Shown here: in pieces, positions 1 to 10,912 of the stretch
Numbering within the stretch: the stretch's first letter is position 1
Layout: each line of letters starts with the position of its first letter
NCBI RefSeq assembly: GCF_900101475.1
Contig: NZ_FMZV01000002.1
Span: forward strand, 372,001 to 436,000
Length of the DNA stretch: 64,000 bases
From: Ruegeria marina
Lineage (GTDB): Bacteria; Pseudomonadota; Alphaproteobacteria; Rhodobacterales; Rhodobacteraceae
Direction of reading: 5' to 3'
The notes under the pieces: generated by a model
Databases searched by the model: none
Told to the model about the DNA's origin: nothing
The model's input: only the letters and a program-made list of their open reading frames with translations
Position numbers and translations under genes: made by a program

Positions 1-686
1 TGGCGCACAGGGGGAAAGCGGACTTCGTGGCGCAAGACACCCGGCAGGTCCAATCGCTCCAGACCGGCCAGCATCGCCTTGTGGCGCCCGTCCGTCAAAA
101 TCGGATACCACAACGCGATCACGCCCACGTTCCATTTGCGATGGAACTGGCCGATGATCCCCGGAATCCGGTCGTAGTCGGCCTTCACCTCGTAGCTGGG
201 GTCGATCAGCATCATGCCCCGCCTGGGATCGGGAGGCAGCAGCGATTGGGCCATGTCGAAGCCGTCCCGGGCATGGATACGCGCCGGGAACGACGCCATC
301 GCGACAGCGAGCGCGGCGCGCTCCTGCGGATGCAGTTCAGCGAGGTGCATCGTATCGCCCGGCCTCAGCAGGTGCGCCGCAATCAGGGGAGACCCAGGAT
401 AGGCCATCGCCCCTTCCTGATCATGGACCCTGTCCAGAACGCCGATCAGCGGGTGATCGGGCCTGAACCAGTTTTCGGTCTGCGCCCGGCCTATTCCGGC
501 GGCCGCTTCTCCGGTCTTGACCGCCTCGGCCGCATCCAGCCGGTACAGGCCGCGCCCGGCATGGGTTTCGATATAGCAAATCGGCTTGTCCTTGCGGGTC
601 AGATATTCGAGCGCCACCGCCAGAACAGAGTGTTTCTGCACATCGGCCAGGTTTCCGGCATGATAGATATGCTGATAGGATAGCAT
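1..686 (-). CDS. rlmJ: 23S rRNA (adenine-2030-N6)-methyltransferase RlmJ, C-terminus cut by window edge
   Basis: The reverse strand encodes a protein starting MLSYQHIYHAGNLADVQKHS, a hallmark of RlmJ (YhiR), the SAM-dependent enzyme that methylates A2030 of 23S rRNA. A SAM-site stretch (YIETHAGRGLY) lies near residue 40. The catalytic (D/N)PP(Y/F)-type motif appears as DPSYE, with Ser in place of the second Pro. About 228 codons are visible; E. coli RlmJ has 280, so roughly the last fifth lies outside the window. The gene diverges from mreB across a 164-base gap. Identity rests on the start and both motifs and is firm. Confidence 0.9.
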   Translation of the reverse strand, partial: MLSYQHIYHAGNLADVQKHSVLAVALEYLTRKDKPICYIETHAGRGLYRLDAAEAVKTGEAAAGIGRAQTENWFRPDHPLIGVLDRVHDQEGAMAYPGSPLIAAHLLRPGDTMHLAELHPQERAALAVAMASFPARIHARDGFDMAQSLLPPDPRRGMMLIDPSYEVKADYDRIPGIIGQFHRKWNVGVIALWYPILTDGRHKAMLAGLERLDLPGVLRHEVRFPPVR

Positions 687-1897
<1,211 letters not shown>

Positions 1898-1974
1898 GAC
1901 GCGCAGATTCCGGGACACGATCCAGGGACATGGGTCGCCGAACGGCGGCCGGCAACGCACCGGAAAGGAGCTTC

Positions 1975-2883
1975 GTGGCCAAGGACCGTTCACAACGCGA
2001 GGATTTTTCCGCCCCCCTCCGCCGTCTGCTGTTAGGGGTCATCCTGTTGTGTCTTGTCAGTATTTTCCTTGTCTGGAGGATCGACAGCCCGCGCGTTGAG
2101 CGGTTCCGTGCGCAGGTGGTGGACACGGTCGTTCCCTCGTTGGACTGGGCCATGGCGCCCGTGACCGGCGTGATCAACCTGGTACGCGACTTCCAGAGCT
2201 ACCATAGACTCAGCGAACAGAACCGCGAATTACGCAGTGAGTTGCGCCAGATGCGGGCCTGGAAAGAAGCCGCGCTGCAACTGGAGCAAGAGAACGCACG
2301 ACTGCTCGACCTGAACAACGTGCGCCTCGACCCGCGGTTGACCTATGTGACCGGCGTCGTCATGGCTGACAGTGGTTCGCCCTTCCGGCAATCGGTCCTG
2401 CTCAATGTGGGCGCGCGCGACGGCATAGTCGACGGTTGGGCCGCGATGGACGGGATCGGCCTGGTCGGACGTATATCGGGGGTTGGCCAGAACACCGCAC
2501 GCGTGATCCTGCTCACCGATGCGGCAAGCGCAATTCCGGTGACGATCCAGCCTTCGGGCCAAACCGCCCTGGCTGTTGGCGACAACACCCCGGCACCGAC
2601 AGTGGATTTTCTGGAAAATCGGGAACATGTCAGGCCCGGCGACCGTGTGGTGACCTCTGGTGACGGCGGCGTCTTTCCGGCGGGGCTACTGGTGGGACAA
2701 TTGGCAGAGGACCCCTCGGGCCGGTTGCGCATCCGCCTGTCCGCCGATTACGAAAGGCTGGAGTTCCTGCGAATCCTCCGTCATCACGGCATTGAAAAGG
2801 TCGAGGACCACGGCGGAATTGTGGGAGCTGACCTCCCTCCCGGCCAAGCCCCTGCCGTATCCTCCGAGGCGACCGATGGATAA
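1975..2883 (+). CDS. mreC: Rod shape-determining protein MreC
   Basis: Membrane-anchored periplasmic scaffold linking MreB to PBP2 and RodA. A transmembrane helix (LLLGVILLCLVSIFLVW) is followed by a coiled-coil stretch (LSEQNRELRSELRQMRAWKEAALQLEQENARL) and the paired beta-barrel region expected of MreC. I prefer the GTG at 1975 because AAGGAG ends four bases before it; an in-frame ATG at 1930 would add 15 basic residues. From GTG the protein has 302 residues, in the usual range. It overlaps mreD by eight bases. Confidence 0.95.
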   Translation: MAKDRSQREDFSAPLRRLLLGVILLCLVSIFLVWRIDSPRVERFRAQVVDTVVPSLDWAMAPVTGVINLVRDFQSYHRLSEQNRELRSELRQMRAWKEAALQLEQENARLLDLNNVRLDPRLTYVTGVVMADSGSPFRQSVLLNVGARDGIVDGWAAMDGIGLVGRISGVGQNTARVILLTDAASAIPVTIQPSGQTALAVGDNTPAPTVDFLENREHVRPGDRVVTSGDGGVFPAGLLVGQLAEDPSGRLRIRLSADYERLEFLRILRHHGIEKVEDHGGIVGADLPPGQAPAVSSEATDG

Positions 2884-3412
2884 CTTCTCGCCTTCGCGGA
2901 TCTGGATCATGCGGCTGGTCTATATCGGCATCGCACTGGCCATCCTGTTCTTTCAACTCCTGCCGCTCGACGCCAGACCCTCGCGCTGGGCCGGCCCGGA
3001 CTTTCTGCTTGCCATGACCTTGGCCTGGACGCTGCGGCGGCCCGATTATGCGCCCGCGCTGCTCGTCGCGCTGGTCATGCTTCTGGCCGATCTTCTGCTG
3101 CAACGACCGCCGGGGCTTCTGGCGGCACTGACGGTCGCGGCATCGGCGTTCTTGCGAAACCGGCTGTCTGGCCAGGGCGAGACCGGCTTCATCGGAGAGT
3201 GGATTTCGGTTTCGGTGGTTCTGATCGCGCTCGCGCTGTTCTACAGGCTTACCCTGATCGCCACGGCCGTTGATCGGGCGCCCTTGACGCTTGCTGCTTC
3301 TCAGGTCGTGCTGACGATACTGTGCTACCCGGCGGTTGTTGCCGCCAGCCAGACCCTGTTCGGGGTGCGCCGACTGACCCCGTCAGACGCCGAAGCCTTG
3401 GGAGCGCGTTGA
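2876..3412 (+). CDS. mreD: Rod shape-determining protein MreD
   Basis: Small hydrophobic inner-membrane partner of MreC in the elongasome. The 178-residue product starts MDNFSPSRIWIMRLVYIGI, has about five hydrophobic helices and a short basic tail. The start at 2876 lies inside the end of mreC (eight-base overlap), implying translational coupling. A longer reading frame runs further upstream but is buried in mreC. MreD sequences diverge strongly, so the call rests on topology, length and its fixed place between mreC and mrdA. Confidence 0.93.
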   Translation: MDNFSPSRIWIMRLVYIGIALAILFFQLLPLDARPSRWAGPDFLLAMTLAWTLRRPDYAPALLVALVMLLADLLLQRPPGLLAALTVAASAFLRNRLSGQGETGFIGEWISVSVVLIALALFYRLTLIATAVDRAPLTLAASQVVLTILCYPAVVAASQTLFGVRRLTPSDAEALGAR

Positions 3413-3413
3413 C

Positions 3414-5360
3414 ATGAGGCGTTCACAGCGCGAATTGGACAAGGTTCACCGGACATTGACCCGCCGGACCCTGGTTCTGGGTGGCTTGCAGGCCGCCTTC
3501 GTCGGCGGACTGGCAATGCGGATGCGCTACATGCAGGTCGAGCAGGCTGACCAGTTCCGCTTGCTGGCAGAAGAGAACCGCATCAACATTCGCCTGCTGC
3601 CTCCGACCCGCGGCGAGATTTTCGACCGCAATGGCAAGATTGTCGCCGAGAACATCCCATCGTACCGCATCGTCATCGTGCGGGAGGACGCCGGCGATGT
3701 CGAACAGGTCATCTCGAACCTGCAACGGCTGATTCCGCTCGACCCGGAGGAACTGGAACGTGCACGGGCGGAAATGCGCCGGTCCCCCCCGTTTCTTCCG
3801 GTCACGTTGGCCGACCAGATCAGTTGGGAGGATATCTCTAAAGTTGCCGTCAACGCTCCCGCCCTGCCAGGCATAACGCCTGAGGTCGGATTGACCCGCG
3901 TCTATCCGAACGGCACCGATTTCGCACATGTCGTCGGATATGTCGGCCCCGTCAGCGACTACGACCTGAGCCAGATACAGGATCCCGAACCCGTTCTGCG
4001 AATCCCGCGGTTTCAGATCGGCAAGGTTGGGCTCGAAGCCCGGCAGGAAGAACTCTTGCGCGGCAAGGCCGGAGCGAAGCGGGTCGAAGTCAACGCGACC
4101 GGTCGGGTCATGCGGGAACTTGACCGCCGCGAAGGCCAACCCGGCGCCGACCTGCAACTGACCATCGACACCGATCTCCAAGCCTATGTGCAGGCGCGCT
4201 TGGGGAACGAAAGCGCGGCAGCGGTCGTTGTGGACTGCGACACAGGTGACCTGCGCGCCATTGTTTCGGCCCCCAGTTTCGATCCGAACCTTTTCGTCAG
4301 GGGTATTTCGGTGGCCGACTATCGCGCCCTGACCGAAGACCCTTACAGACCCCTGGCCAACAAGGCTGTTCAGGGCACCTATCCACCCGGCTCGACCTTC
4401 AAGATGATCACCGCCATGGCCGCTCTGGAGGCCGGTTTGCTGGGACCCGACGAGACTGTCTACTGTCCCGGTTACCTGGAAGTCGCAGGCCGCAAGTTCC
4501 ACTGCTGGAAGCGCGGCGGTCACGGGCATGTGGATCTGGAGAATTCGCTCAAGCAGAGTTGCGATGTCTATTACTACGATGTCGCGCTGAAGGTCGGCAT
4601 CGACAAGATCACCGCAATGGCGCAGGAATTCGGGCTGGGGGTTCGGCATGATATTCCGATGTCGGCGGTTGCAACAGGGCTGACGCCCGACCGGGCATGG
4701 AAATCCCGTGTACACAAACAGGATTGGTTGATCGGGGACACAGCCAACGCCTCTATCGGCCAGGGATACATGCTGGCTTCGCCGCTCCAGCTTGCCGTGA
4801 TGAGCGCGCGCATTGCCACAGGCCGCCGGGTCGAGCCCCGACTGGTGAAATCCGTCGATGGCGTCGAGCAACCTTCCGGCGGCGGTGAGGATCTGGCGCT
4901 GAATTCGGCCAATCTCCGCAAGCTGCGCCGGGCAATGTACGCCGTGAGCAATGACAGGCGCGGCACGGCCTATCGCAGCCGAATCCTGACCGACGAATTC
5001 AGGATGGCTGGCAAGACCGGAACCAGCCAGGTGCGCAACATTACCGCCGCCGAACGTGCCGCCGGGGTAATCCGAAACGAGGATCTGCCGTGGGAGCGGC
5101 GTGATCACGCTCTGTTCGTCTGCTATGCGCCTTTCGACAATCCCAAGTATGCCGTCTCGGTCGTCGTCGAGCATGGTGGGGGTGGATCGGCGGCCGCGGC
5201 ACCCATTGCCCGCGATATCATCCTGCAAGCGCTTTACGGCGGGTTTCCGCCGCTTGAAGCCTATCCGTCAGAGGATCGCAGCCGCGTGTCCGCGCAGCAG
5301 GAAAGGCTCCAGCGCGAGTTACGGCCGAAGATCAAGCCAGACGACAAGGACCGAGCATGA
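3414..5360 (+). CDS. mrdA: Penicillin-binding protein 2 (elongation transpeptidase)
   Basis: Class B PBP that cross-links peptidoglycan during rod elongation. It has a short cytoplasmic N-terminus, one membrane anchor near residues 18-35, a PBP dimer domain with the TRGEIFDRNG motif near residue 65, and a transpeptidase domain. The active-site triad is visible: STFK with Ser327, SCD at 382-384 in place of SxN, and KTG at 534-536. At 648 residues it is full length. It starts one base after the mreD stop and overlaps rodA by four bases (ATGA). Confidence 0.97.
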   Translation: MRRSQRELDKVHRTLTRRTLVLGGLQAAFVGGLAMRMRYMQVEQADQFRLLAEENRINIRLLPPTRGEIFDRNGKIVAENIPSYRIVIVREDAGDVEQVISNLQRLIPLDPEELERARAEMRRSPPFLPVTLADQISWEDISKVAVNAPALPGITPEVGLTRVYPNGTDFAHVVGYVGPVSDYDLSQIQDPEPVLRIPRFQIGKVGLEARQEELLRGKAGAKRVEVNATGRVMRELDRREGQPGADLQLTIDTDLQAYVQARLGNESAAAVVVDCDTGDLRAIVSAPSFDPNLFVRGISVADYRALTEDPYRPLANKAVQGTYPPGSTFKMITAMAALEAGLLGPDETVYCPGYLEVAGRKFHCWKRGGHGHVDLENSLKQSCDVYYYDVALKVGIDKITAMAQEFGLGVRHDIPMSAVATGLTPDRAWKSRVHKQDWLIGDTANASIGQGYMLASPLQLAVMSARIATGRRVEPRLVKSVDGVEQPSGGGEDLALNSANLRKLRRAMYAVSNDRRGTAYRSRILTDEFRMAGKTGTSQVRNITAAERAAGVIRNEDLPWERRDHALFVCYAPFDNPKYAVSVVVEHGGGGSAAAAPIARDIILQALYGGFPPLEAYPSEDRSRVSAQQERLQRELRPKIKPDDKDRA

Positions 5361-6496
5361 GTTACCTTGAATACTCGGTGAAATCGACGCCCACGGGCCT
5401 GCGCAAGATTCTCTACATGAACTGGCCCCTGACGCTGTTGTTGATATCGGTCGCCTCGGTGGGGTTCCTGATGCTCTACTCGGTGGCGGGCGGCTCCTTC
5501 CGTCCCTGGGCCGAACCGCAGATCAAGCGGTTCGCCGTGGGACTGGCAGTCATGACCTTTGTCGCGATGGTTCCCATCTGGTTCTGGCGCAACATGGCGG
5601 TCGTGGCTTATTCCGTCTCTCTGCTTCTGCTTGTCATGGTGGAGTTGTTCGGCGCCATCGGAATGGGCGCGCAGAGGTGGATCGACCTTGGCTTCATGCG
5701 TCTTCAACCCTCCGAATTGATGAAGATCACGCTCGTCATGCTGCTGGCGGCCTATTATGACTGGCTGCCCGGGAAGAAAACATCGCGGCCGCTGTGGGTT
5801 CTGATCCCTGTCCTGATCATTCTGGTGCCGACAGGACTGGTGCTTAAACAACCTGACCTTGGAACCGCCATCCTTCTGCTGGCCGCCGGCGGCGGCCTGA
5901 TGTTTCTGGCCGGCGTGCACTGGAGCTATTTTGCGGCGGTGATCGCCGCCGGTGTAGGTCTGATCACCGCCGTGTTCAAAAGCCGCGGAACAGAGTGGCA
6001 ACTGCTCAAGGACTATCAGTTCCGTCGTATCGATACGTTCCTGGATCCCTCCTCGGACCCCCTCGGCGCCGGATACCACATCACCCAATCCAAGATTGCC
6101 CTCGGGTCCGGCGGCTGGTCCGGACGCGGTTTCATGCAAGGGACGCAATCGCGGCTGAACTTCCTGCCCGAAAAACACACCGATTTCATCTTTACGACCC
6201 TGGCCGAGGAATTTGGCTTTGTCGGCGGATTTTCTCTTCTGTCCCTATACGCCCTGATCATCGTCTTCTGCATCGTGACAGCGCTCGCTACCCGTGACCG
6301 CTTCTCCTCTCTGGTCACGATGGGAATCGCCATCAATTTCTTCCTGTTCTTCGCAGTAAACATGTCGATGGTGATGGGTCTTGCCCCCGTCGTCGGCGTG
6401 CCGCTGCCGATGGTCAGCTATGGCGGTTCGGCCATGCTGGTTCTGATGGTTGCCTTTGGCCTGGTGCAAAGCGCCCATATCCACCGACCCCGCTGA
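5357..6496 (+). CDS. rodA: Peptidoglycan glycosyltransferase RodA
   Basis: SEDS-family multi-pass membrane polymerase that works with PBP2 to extend glycan strands. The 379 residues hold about ten hydrophobic helices and the conserved SEDS stretches RWIDLGFMRLQPSELMK, the long periplasmic loop ending in the SKIALGSGGWSGRGFMQGTQS region, FLPEKHTDFIF and GVPLPMVSYGGSAML. The start codon overlaps the mrdA stop, so the two partners are co-translated. It closes the elongasome operon; the next gene follows after 17 bases and may be co-transcribed. Confidence 0.97.
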   Translation: MSYLEYSVKSTPTGLRKILYMNWPLTLLLISVASVGFLMLYSVAGGSFRPWAEPQIKRFAVGLAVMTFVAMVPIWFWRNMAVVAYSVSLLLLVMVELFGAIGMGAQRWIDLGFMRLQPSELMKITLVMLLAAYYDWLPGKKTSRPLWVLIPVLIILVPTGLVLKQPDLGTAILLLAAGGGLMFLAGVHWSYFAAVIAAGVGLITAVFKSRGTEWQLLKDYQFRRIDTFLDPSSDPLGAGYHITQSKIALGSGGWSGRGFMQGTQSRLNFLPEKHTDFIFTTLAEEFGFVGGFSLLSLYALIIVFCIVTALATRDRFSSLVTMGIAINFFLFFAVNMSMVMGLAPVVGVPLPMVSYGGSAMLVLMVAFGLVQSAHIHRPR

Positions 6497-6513
6497 CATC
6501 GGAAAGGATCGCC

Positions 6514-7443
6514 ATGACCGTGAATGTAATGTTCTCCGCCCCACCCCGGCTGTGGCCCGTCTACAAACCACTGCTTGAAAACTATCTTGACGAAATGGGC
6601 ATCGACGTCGATCTGAAGACCGGGTTTTCTCCAGATGTGGTCGACTATGTGGTCTATGCTCCAAGCGGGCTTCGCGACTTCACGCCATTTACCCGGCTCA
6701 AGGCGGTTCTCAGCCTCTGGGCCGGGGTTGAGAGCATTGCCGACAACACGACCCTGACGGTTCCGCTTGCGCGCATGGTCGACCATGGCCTGACCCAGGG
6801 GATGACCGAATGGGTGGTCGGCCACGTGCTACGGTATCACCTGGGAATAGATGCCCATATCCACGGTCTGAAAGGCGAATGGCGGCAGGACGTGCCGCCG
6901 CTGGCCAGCGAACGGGCGGTCACGATCCTCGGACTGGGGGCGTTGGGACAGGCGGCGGCTGTGGCGCTGGCCGCGCTTGGATTCCGCGTCACGGGTTGGA
7001 GCCGCTCAGCCAGGGATGTTCCCGGCGTCACCTGCCTGCATGGCGGCGATGGGCTGAAAACGGCTCTGAACAGTGCCGAAATCGTGGTGCTCCTGTTGCC
7101 CAGCACACCGGCCACGGAAAACACGCTGAATGCCGAAACACTGGCACTGCTGCCGCGTGGAGCGCGTATCATCAATCCCGGGCGTGGCCCGCTGATCGAC
7201 GACACGGCACTCCTGGCGGCACTCGACAGCGGCCATGTCGGACATGCGACGCTTGACGTCTTCAGAACCGAACCGCTGCCCGCCAGCCATCCCTACTGGA
7301 CTCATCCCAATGTCACTGTCACGCCGCATATCGCCTCCGAGACCCGCCCCGTCACGGCCGCAAAGGTGATCTGCGAAAACATCCGGCGCGGAGAAGCAGG
7401 CGAACCCTTCCTGCATCTGGTCGACCGCGGCCTGGGGTACTGA
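6514..7443 (+). CDS. Glyoxylate/hydroxypyruvate reductase A-like 2-hydroxyacid dehydrogenase
   Basis: NAD(P)H-dependent D-isomer-specific 2-hydroxyacid dehydrogenase, closest in layout to GhrA. The Rossmann motif reads ILGLGALGQAAAVALAALGF (about residues 131-150), the catalytic Arg sits in NPGRGPLID, and the catalytic His in VTPHIASETRP. GGAAAGGATC precedes the ATG by three bases. The 309-residue length matches GhrA. It likely reduces glyoxylate or hydroxypyruvate, but substrate cannot be read from sequence. A hairpin starts on its stop codon. Confidence 0.85.
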   Translation: MTVNVMFSAPPRLWPVYKPLLENYLDEMGIDVDLKTGFSPDVVDYVVYAPSGLRDFTPFTRLKAVLSLWAGVESIADNTTLTVPLARMVDHGLTQGMTEWVVGHVLRYHLGIDAHIHGLKGEWRQDVPPLASERAVTILGLGALGQAAAVALAALGFRVTGWSRSARDVPGVTCLHGGDGLKTALNSAEIVVLLLPSTPATENTLNAETLALLPRGARIINPGRGPLIDDTALLAALDSGHVGHATLDVFRTEPLPASHPYWTHPNVTVTPHIASETRPVTAAKVICENIRRGEAGEPFLHLVDRGLGY

Positions 7444-7461
7444 AAGGGCCAAAGGCCCTTT
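7443..7461 (+). terminator. Hairpin at end of the hydroxyacid dehydrogenase gene
   Basis: AAAGGGCC and GGCCCTTT form a perfect eight-base-pair stem with an AAA loop. The first A is the last base of the TGA stop. Only three Ts follow, so it is a weak intrinsic terminator. It separates this gene from the convergent M3 peptidase gene. Confidence 0.6.
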
Positions 7462-7477
7462 ACGCTCTGCCGGAGGC

Positions 7478-7500
7478 GAGATTTTTCGACGAAAAATCTC
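7478..7500. repeat. Stop-codon palindrome, copy 1
   Basis: A 23-base palindrome with arms GAGATTTTTCG and CGAAAAATCTC around one central base. It overlaps the TGA stop of the leftward M3 peptidase gene (7499-7501). An almost identical copy lies at 13357-13379 on the coaBC stop. It has T-runs on both strands and could act as a bidirectional terminator. Confidence 0.85.
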
Positions 7501-9514
7501 AGGCCGCTATCAAACCCCTGCCTTTGAGCAAGGCCTCCACCCCCGGCATGCGTCCACGGAAGGCCAGGTAGAGGTCTTGCGCTTCGCGCGAGCCACCGGT
7601 CGACAGGATGTGCCGTTCCAGCGCCTGTGCCCGATCGGGGTCGAACGCACCACCGGCCTCGTTGAAGGCGGCGAAGGCGTCGGCATCCATGACCTCGGAC
7701 CACATGTAGCTGTAATATCCCGAACTGTAGCCATCGCCCGCAAAGACATGAGCGAAATGCGGCGTCGCATGGCGCATCGTGATCGCGCGGGGCATGCCGA
7801 GCGCAGCCAGCGTTTCAGCCTGCGCGGCCATCGGGTCGGCAGGGGCGGTACCGTCATGGAAATCCAGATCCACCAGCGCCGAGGCCACATACTCGACAGT
7901 CTGGAAACCCATGTCGAAATTCGCCGCTCCCAGCACCTTGTCGAGCATCGCCTGAGGCATCGGGGCGCCGGTTTCGGCGTGGGTGGCGAACTCGGCCAGA
8001 ACCTCGGGCACTTCCAGCCAGTGTTCGTATAGCTGGCTGGGCAGTTCGACGAAATCGCGGGCCACCGAGGTGCCCGAAATGCTTTCATAGGTCACGTCCG
8101 ACAGCATCTGGTGCAAGGCGTGGCCGAATTCGTGAAACAAGGTGCGCGCGTCGTCATAGGAAAGAAGCGCCGGATCGCCCTTTGCGAAGTTGCAGACATT
8201 GATGACCACCGGAGTTTGCACGCGCGGGAACCGCGCCTGCGACCGCATCGCCGAACACCAGGCGCCCGAGCGCTTCGAGCCACGCGCGTAATAGTCACCG
8301 ATGAAGACGGCCAAATGGTCTCCGTTGCGCGTCACCTCCCAGGCACGGCAATCGGGGTGGTAAAGAGGGACATCAAGCGGCCTGAATGCCAACCCGAACA
8401 GGCGATGCGCGCAGGCAAAGGCTGCCTCGATCATGCGATCGAGTTGCAGGTATGGTTTCAGCGCGGCTTCGTCGAGATCGTGTTCAGCCTTGCGGCGTTT
8501 CTCGGCATAATAGCGCCAGTCCCATGGCTCCAGATCCCCATTGATGCCGTCGGCATGCATCATCCTGGTGAGAACTTCCGCATCCGACTCGGCCCGCGCC
8601 CGGGCCGGGTGCCAGACCTGCATCAGAAGTTCACGCACCCGTCCGGGTTCGCGCGCCATCTCCGTTTCCAGCTTGTACTCGGCAAAGCTCCGGTACCCCA
8701 GCAGCCGCGCCCGCTCTTCGCGCAGGCGCAGGATCTCGGCTGCAATTTCGCGATTGTCGGTCTCGCCGCCATTGGCCCCACGCGCAACCCAGGCGCGATA
8801 GGCGCGTTCGCGCAGATCGCGGCGGGGCGAGAATTGCAGGAAAGGCGCGATCAGCGACCGCGAAAGCGTGACGACCGGCCCCTTGGCGCCTTTCTCGGCG
8901 CCGGCGGCGCGAGCGGCATCGACAACGAACCCCGGCAGGCCATCCAGATCGGAATCCGACAGTTCCATGAACCATTCCCGTTCATCGGCCAGCAGGTTCT
9001 GGGTGAACTGGGTGCCAAGCGCGGCAAGCCGGCCCTTGATCTCCTTCATCCGCGCTTCGTCATCGCCGCTCAACGCCGCGCCCGATCGCACGAAGCCGCG
9101 ATGCGTCAGCATCAGCACGCGGCTTTGCTCGTCGGTCAGATCCAGCTGCTCGCGTGCCTCCCATACGGCGGCGACCCGGGCAAACAGCGCCTTGTTGGCC
9201 GAGATCTCCGAGAAATGCGCGGCCAGCTTCGGAGAGAAATCGCGTTGCAGCCCTTCGCGTGCCGGGTTGCTGTCGGCCCCGGCCACGGTAAAGAACACGC
9301 CCAGCACCCTGTCCAGCGCCTTGCCCGCCCCTTCGAGCGCCTCGATCACATTGGCGAAGTTCGGCGGCTCGGAGTTTTCCGCGATCGCCGCGATTTCAGC
9401 GCGATGGGCGGCAAGCGCCTCTTCCAGAGCCGGTGCGAAGTCTTCGTCCTTGATCCGGTCAAACGGGGCAATTTCGAACAGGGTCTGCCATTCGGCGAGA
9501 AGCGGGTTGGTCAT
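7499..9514 (-). CDS. M3 family oligoendopeptidase (PrlC/Dcp-like)
   Basis: Zinc metallopeptidase of the thimet oligopeptidase family that degrades short cytoplasmic peptides. The zinc motif HEFGH is at residues 461-465, inside LFHEFGHALHQML, and a downstream region (YYSYMWSEVMDADAF) matches the family substrate loop. The start ATG at 9514 (MTNPLLAEWQTLFEIAPFDRI) follows AAAGGAG by about eight bases; a longer frame upstream has no support. The 671 residues are normal for the family. It could be oligopeptidase A or peptidyl-dipeptidase Dcp; I cannot separate these. Confidence 0.92.
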   Translation of the reverse strand: MTNPLLAEWQTLFEIAPFDRIKDEDFAPALEEALAAHRAEIAAIAENSEPPNFANVIEALEGAGKALDRVLGVFFTVAGADSNPAREGLQRDFSPKLAAHFSEISANKALFARVAAVWEAREQLDLTDEQSRVLMLTHRGFVRSGAALSGDDEARMKEIKGRLAALGTQFTQNLLADEREWFMELSDSDLDGLPGFVVDAARAAGAEKGAKGPVVTLSRSLIAPFLQFSPRRDLRERAYRAWVARGANGGETDNREIAAEILRLREERARLLGYRSFAEYKLETEMAREPGRVRELLMQVWHPARARAESDAEVLTRMMHADGINGDLEPWDWRYYAEKRRKAEHDLDEAALKPYLQLDRMIEAAFACAHRLFGLAFRPLDVPLYHPDCRAWEVTRNGDHLAVFIGDYYARGSKRSGAWCSAMRSQARFPRVQTPVVINVCNFAKGDPALLSYDDARTLFHEFGHALHQMLSDVTYESISGTSVARDFVELPSQLYEHWLEVPEVLAEFATHAETGAPMPQAMLDKVLGAANFDMGFQTVEYVASALVDLDFHDGTAPADPMAAQAETLAALGMPRAITMRHATPHFAHVFAGDGYSSGYYSYMWSEVMDADAFAAFNEAGGAFDPDRAQALERHILSTGGSREAQDLYLAFRGRMPGVEALLKGRGLIAA

Positions 9515-9635
9515 CGAGGTCTCCTTTGACGCACAAGCTAGAAGCGCGAACCGTGATGGTCCAGAGGGCCAATGTCGCAAACCGGCTTGCATGATCTTTT
9601 TGCGGCCTTCACCTTCGGGACCAGGAGGAATTTCA

Positions 9636-10847
9636 ATGCACAAGACCAATCGCCCGACCGGACCGATGACCACTGCCATTCACGCAGGCGAGACGCCGGA
9701 CCCATCCACACTGGCCTCGGCGCCGCCCATTCACATGTCGTCGACCTTTGTGTCCGAGGAAGTCTCGGGATTTTCGGCCCATGACCTGACACCGGACAGC
9801 CCTTTTGCCTATACCCGCTGGGCCAATCCGACCGTGGCAATGCTGGAGGCCAAGATCGCCGCCATGCAGGGAACCGAGGCCTGCCTGTGCACGGCATCAG
9901 GCATGGCGGCGGCGGCGGCCATCTTCTTCACCTTCCTGTCCGCGGGTGATCATGTGATCGTGTCGGATGTTTCCTATGCCGGGGTTGCCGAACTGGCGCG
10001 TGACACCCTGCCCCGGATGGGCATCGAAGTCAGCACGGTGGACATGTCCGATCCCCAGACCGTGGCGGCGGCAATCCGCCCGAACACCCGGCTGATCCAT
10101 ACCGAAACACCCGTCAACCCCATCGGCCGTCTGACCGACCTGGCCGCCATATCGGGCTTGGCCCGGCAGGCGGGCGCGCTGCTCAGTTGCGATGCAACCT
10201 TCGCCTCGCCCATCGGGATGGATACAGTAGCGCTGGGTGTCGATCTGACCATGCATTCGGTGACCAAGTACATTTGCGGCCATGGCGACGCGGTGGCGGG
10301 TGCGGTCTGCGGCCGGGCCGATCTGGTGGCGAAAATGCGGGTTGAGGCCGCCATTCATCATGGAGGTGTCCTGTCACCCTTCAACGCCTGGCTGATCGCG
10401 CGAGGCGCGGCCACCCTGCCGCTCAGGATGAAGGCGCATGCCGCCGGCGCACAGGCGGTGGCCGAATGGCTGGAAGCCGACCCCCGCGTGACCCGCGTGA
10501 TCTACCCCGGCCTGCCCTCGCACCCGCAGGCGGACCTGGCCGCGCGTCAGATGTCGAACATGTCGGCCATGATCTCGTTCCAGGTCGGGGATGCCGCGAC
10601 CGGCGAACGGATTGCACGGCAGATGATCGACCGGATGGAAGTGATCCATTATGCCGTGTCGCTTGGCCATCACCGAAGTCTGATCTTCTGGATGGCAACC
10701 GAAGGATTGATGGAAACATCTTTCCGTCTCCAGGGACGGCAACGCGACGCCTATCGCGCCTTTGCCGGTGACGGGATCTTCCGCTTGTCGGTGGGGCTGG
10801 AGGATCCCGAAGACCTGATTGCCGATCTGGACCGCGCATTGGGCTGA
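9636..10847 (+). CDS. Trans-sulfuration-type PLP-dependent enzyme (cystathionine gamma-lyase/synthase family)
   Basis: Fold-type I PLP enzyme of the Cys/Met metabolism family. The N-terminus TTAIHAGETPDPSTLASAPPIHMSSTF is typical, as are YTRWANPT near residue 59 and the PLP lysine K211 in HSVTKYICGHGDAVAGAV. AGGAGG lies eight bases before the ATG at 9636, which fixes the start and gives 403 residues. It could be cystathionine gamma-synthase, gamma-lyase or methionine gamma-lyase. It diverges from the M3 peptidase gene. Confidence 0.85.
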   Translation: MHKTNRPTGPMTTAIHAGETPDPSTLASAPPIHMSSTFVSEEVSGFSAHDLTPDSPFAYTRWANPTVAMLEAKIAAMQGTEACLCTASGMAAAAAIFFTFLSAGDHVIVSDVSYAGVAELARDTLPRMGIEVSTVDMSDPQTVAAAIRPNTRLIHTETPVNPIGRLTDLAAISGLARQAGALLSCDATFASPIGMDTVALGVDLTMHSVTKYICGHGDAVAGAVCGRADLVAKMRVEAAIHHGGVLSPFNAWLIARGAATLPLRMKAHAAGAQAVAEWLEADPRVTRVIYPGLPSHPQADLAARQMSNMSAMISFQVGDAATGERIARQMIDRMEVIHYAVSLGHHRSLIFWMATEGLMETSFRLQGRQRDAYRAFAGDGIFRLSVGLEDPEDLIADLDRALG

Positions 10848-10912
10848 TTTATCGCACCCCGGACATGCGGAACTTGATCTGCCTTAAGGTGGGAGGAGGC
10901 AAGCGGTGACAT

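Noticed and set aside
27-683. 218-codon + strand frame at the window start
   Set aside because: Antisense shadow of the truncated rlmJ gene.
3423-5228. 601-codon frame opposite mrdA
   Set aside because: Antisense shadow of PBP2, which has its complete active-site triad.
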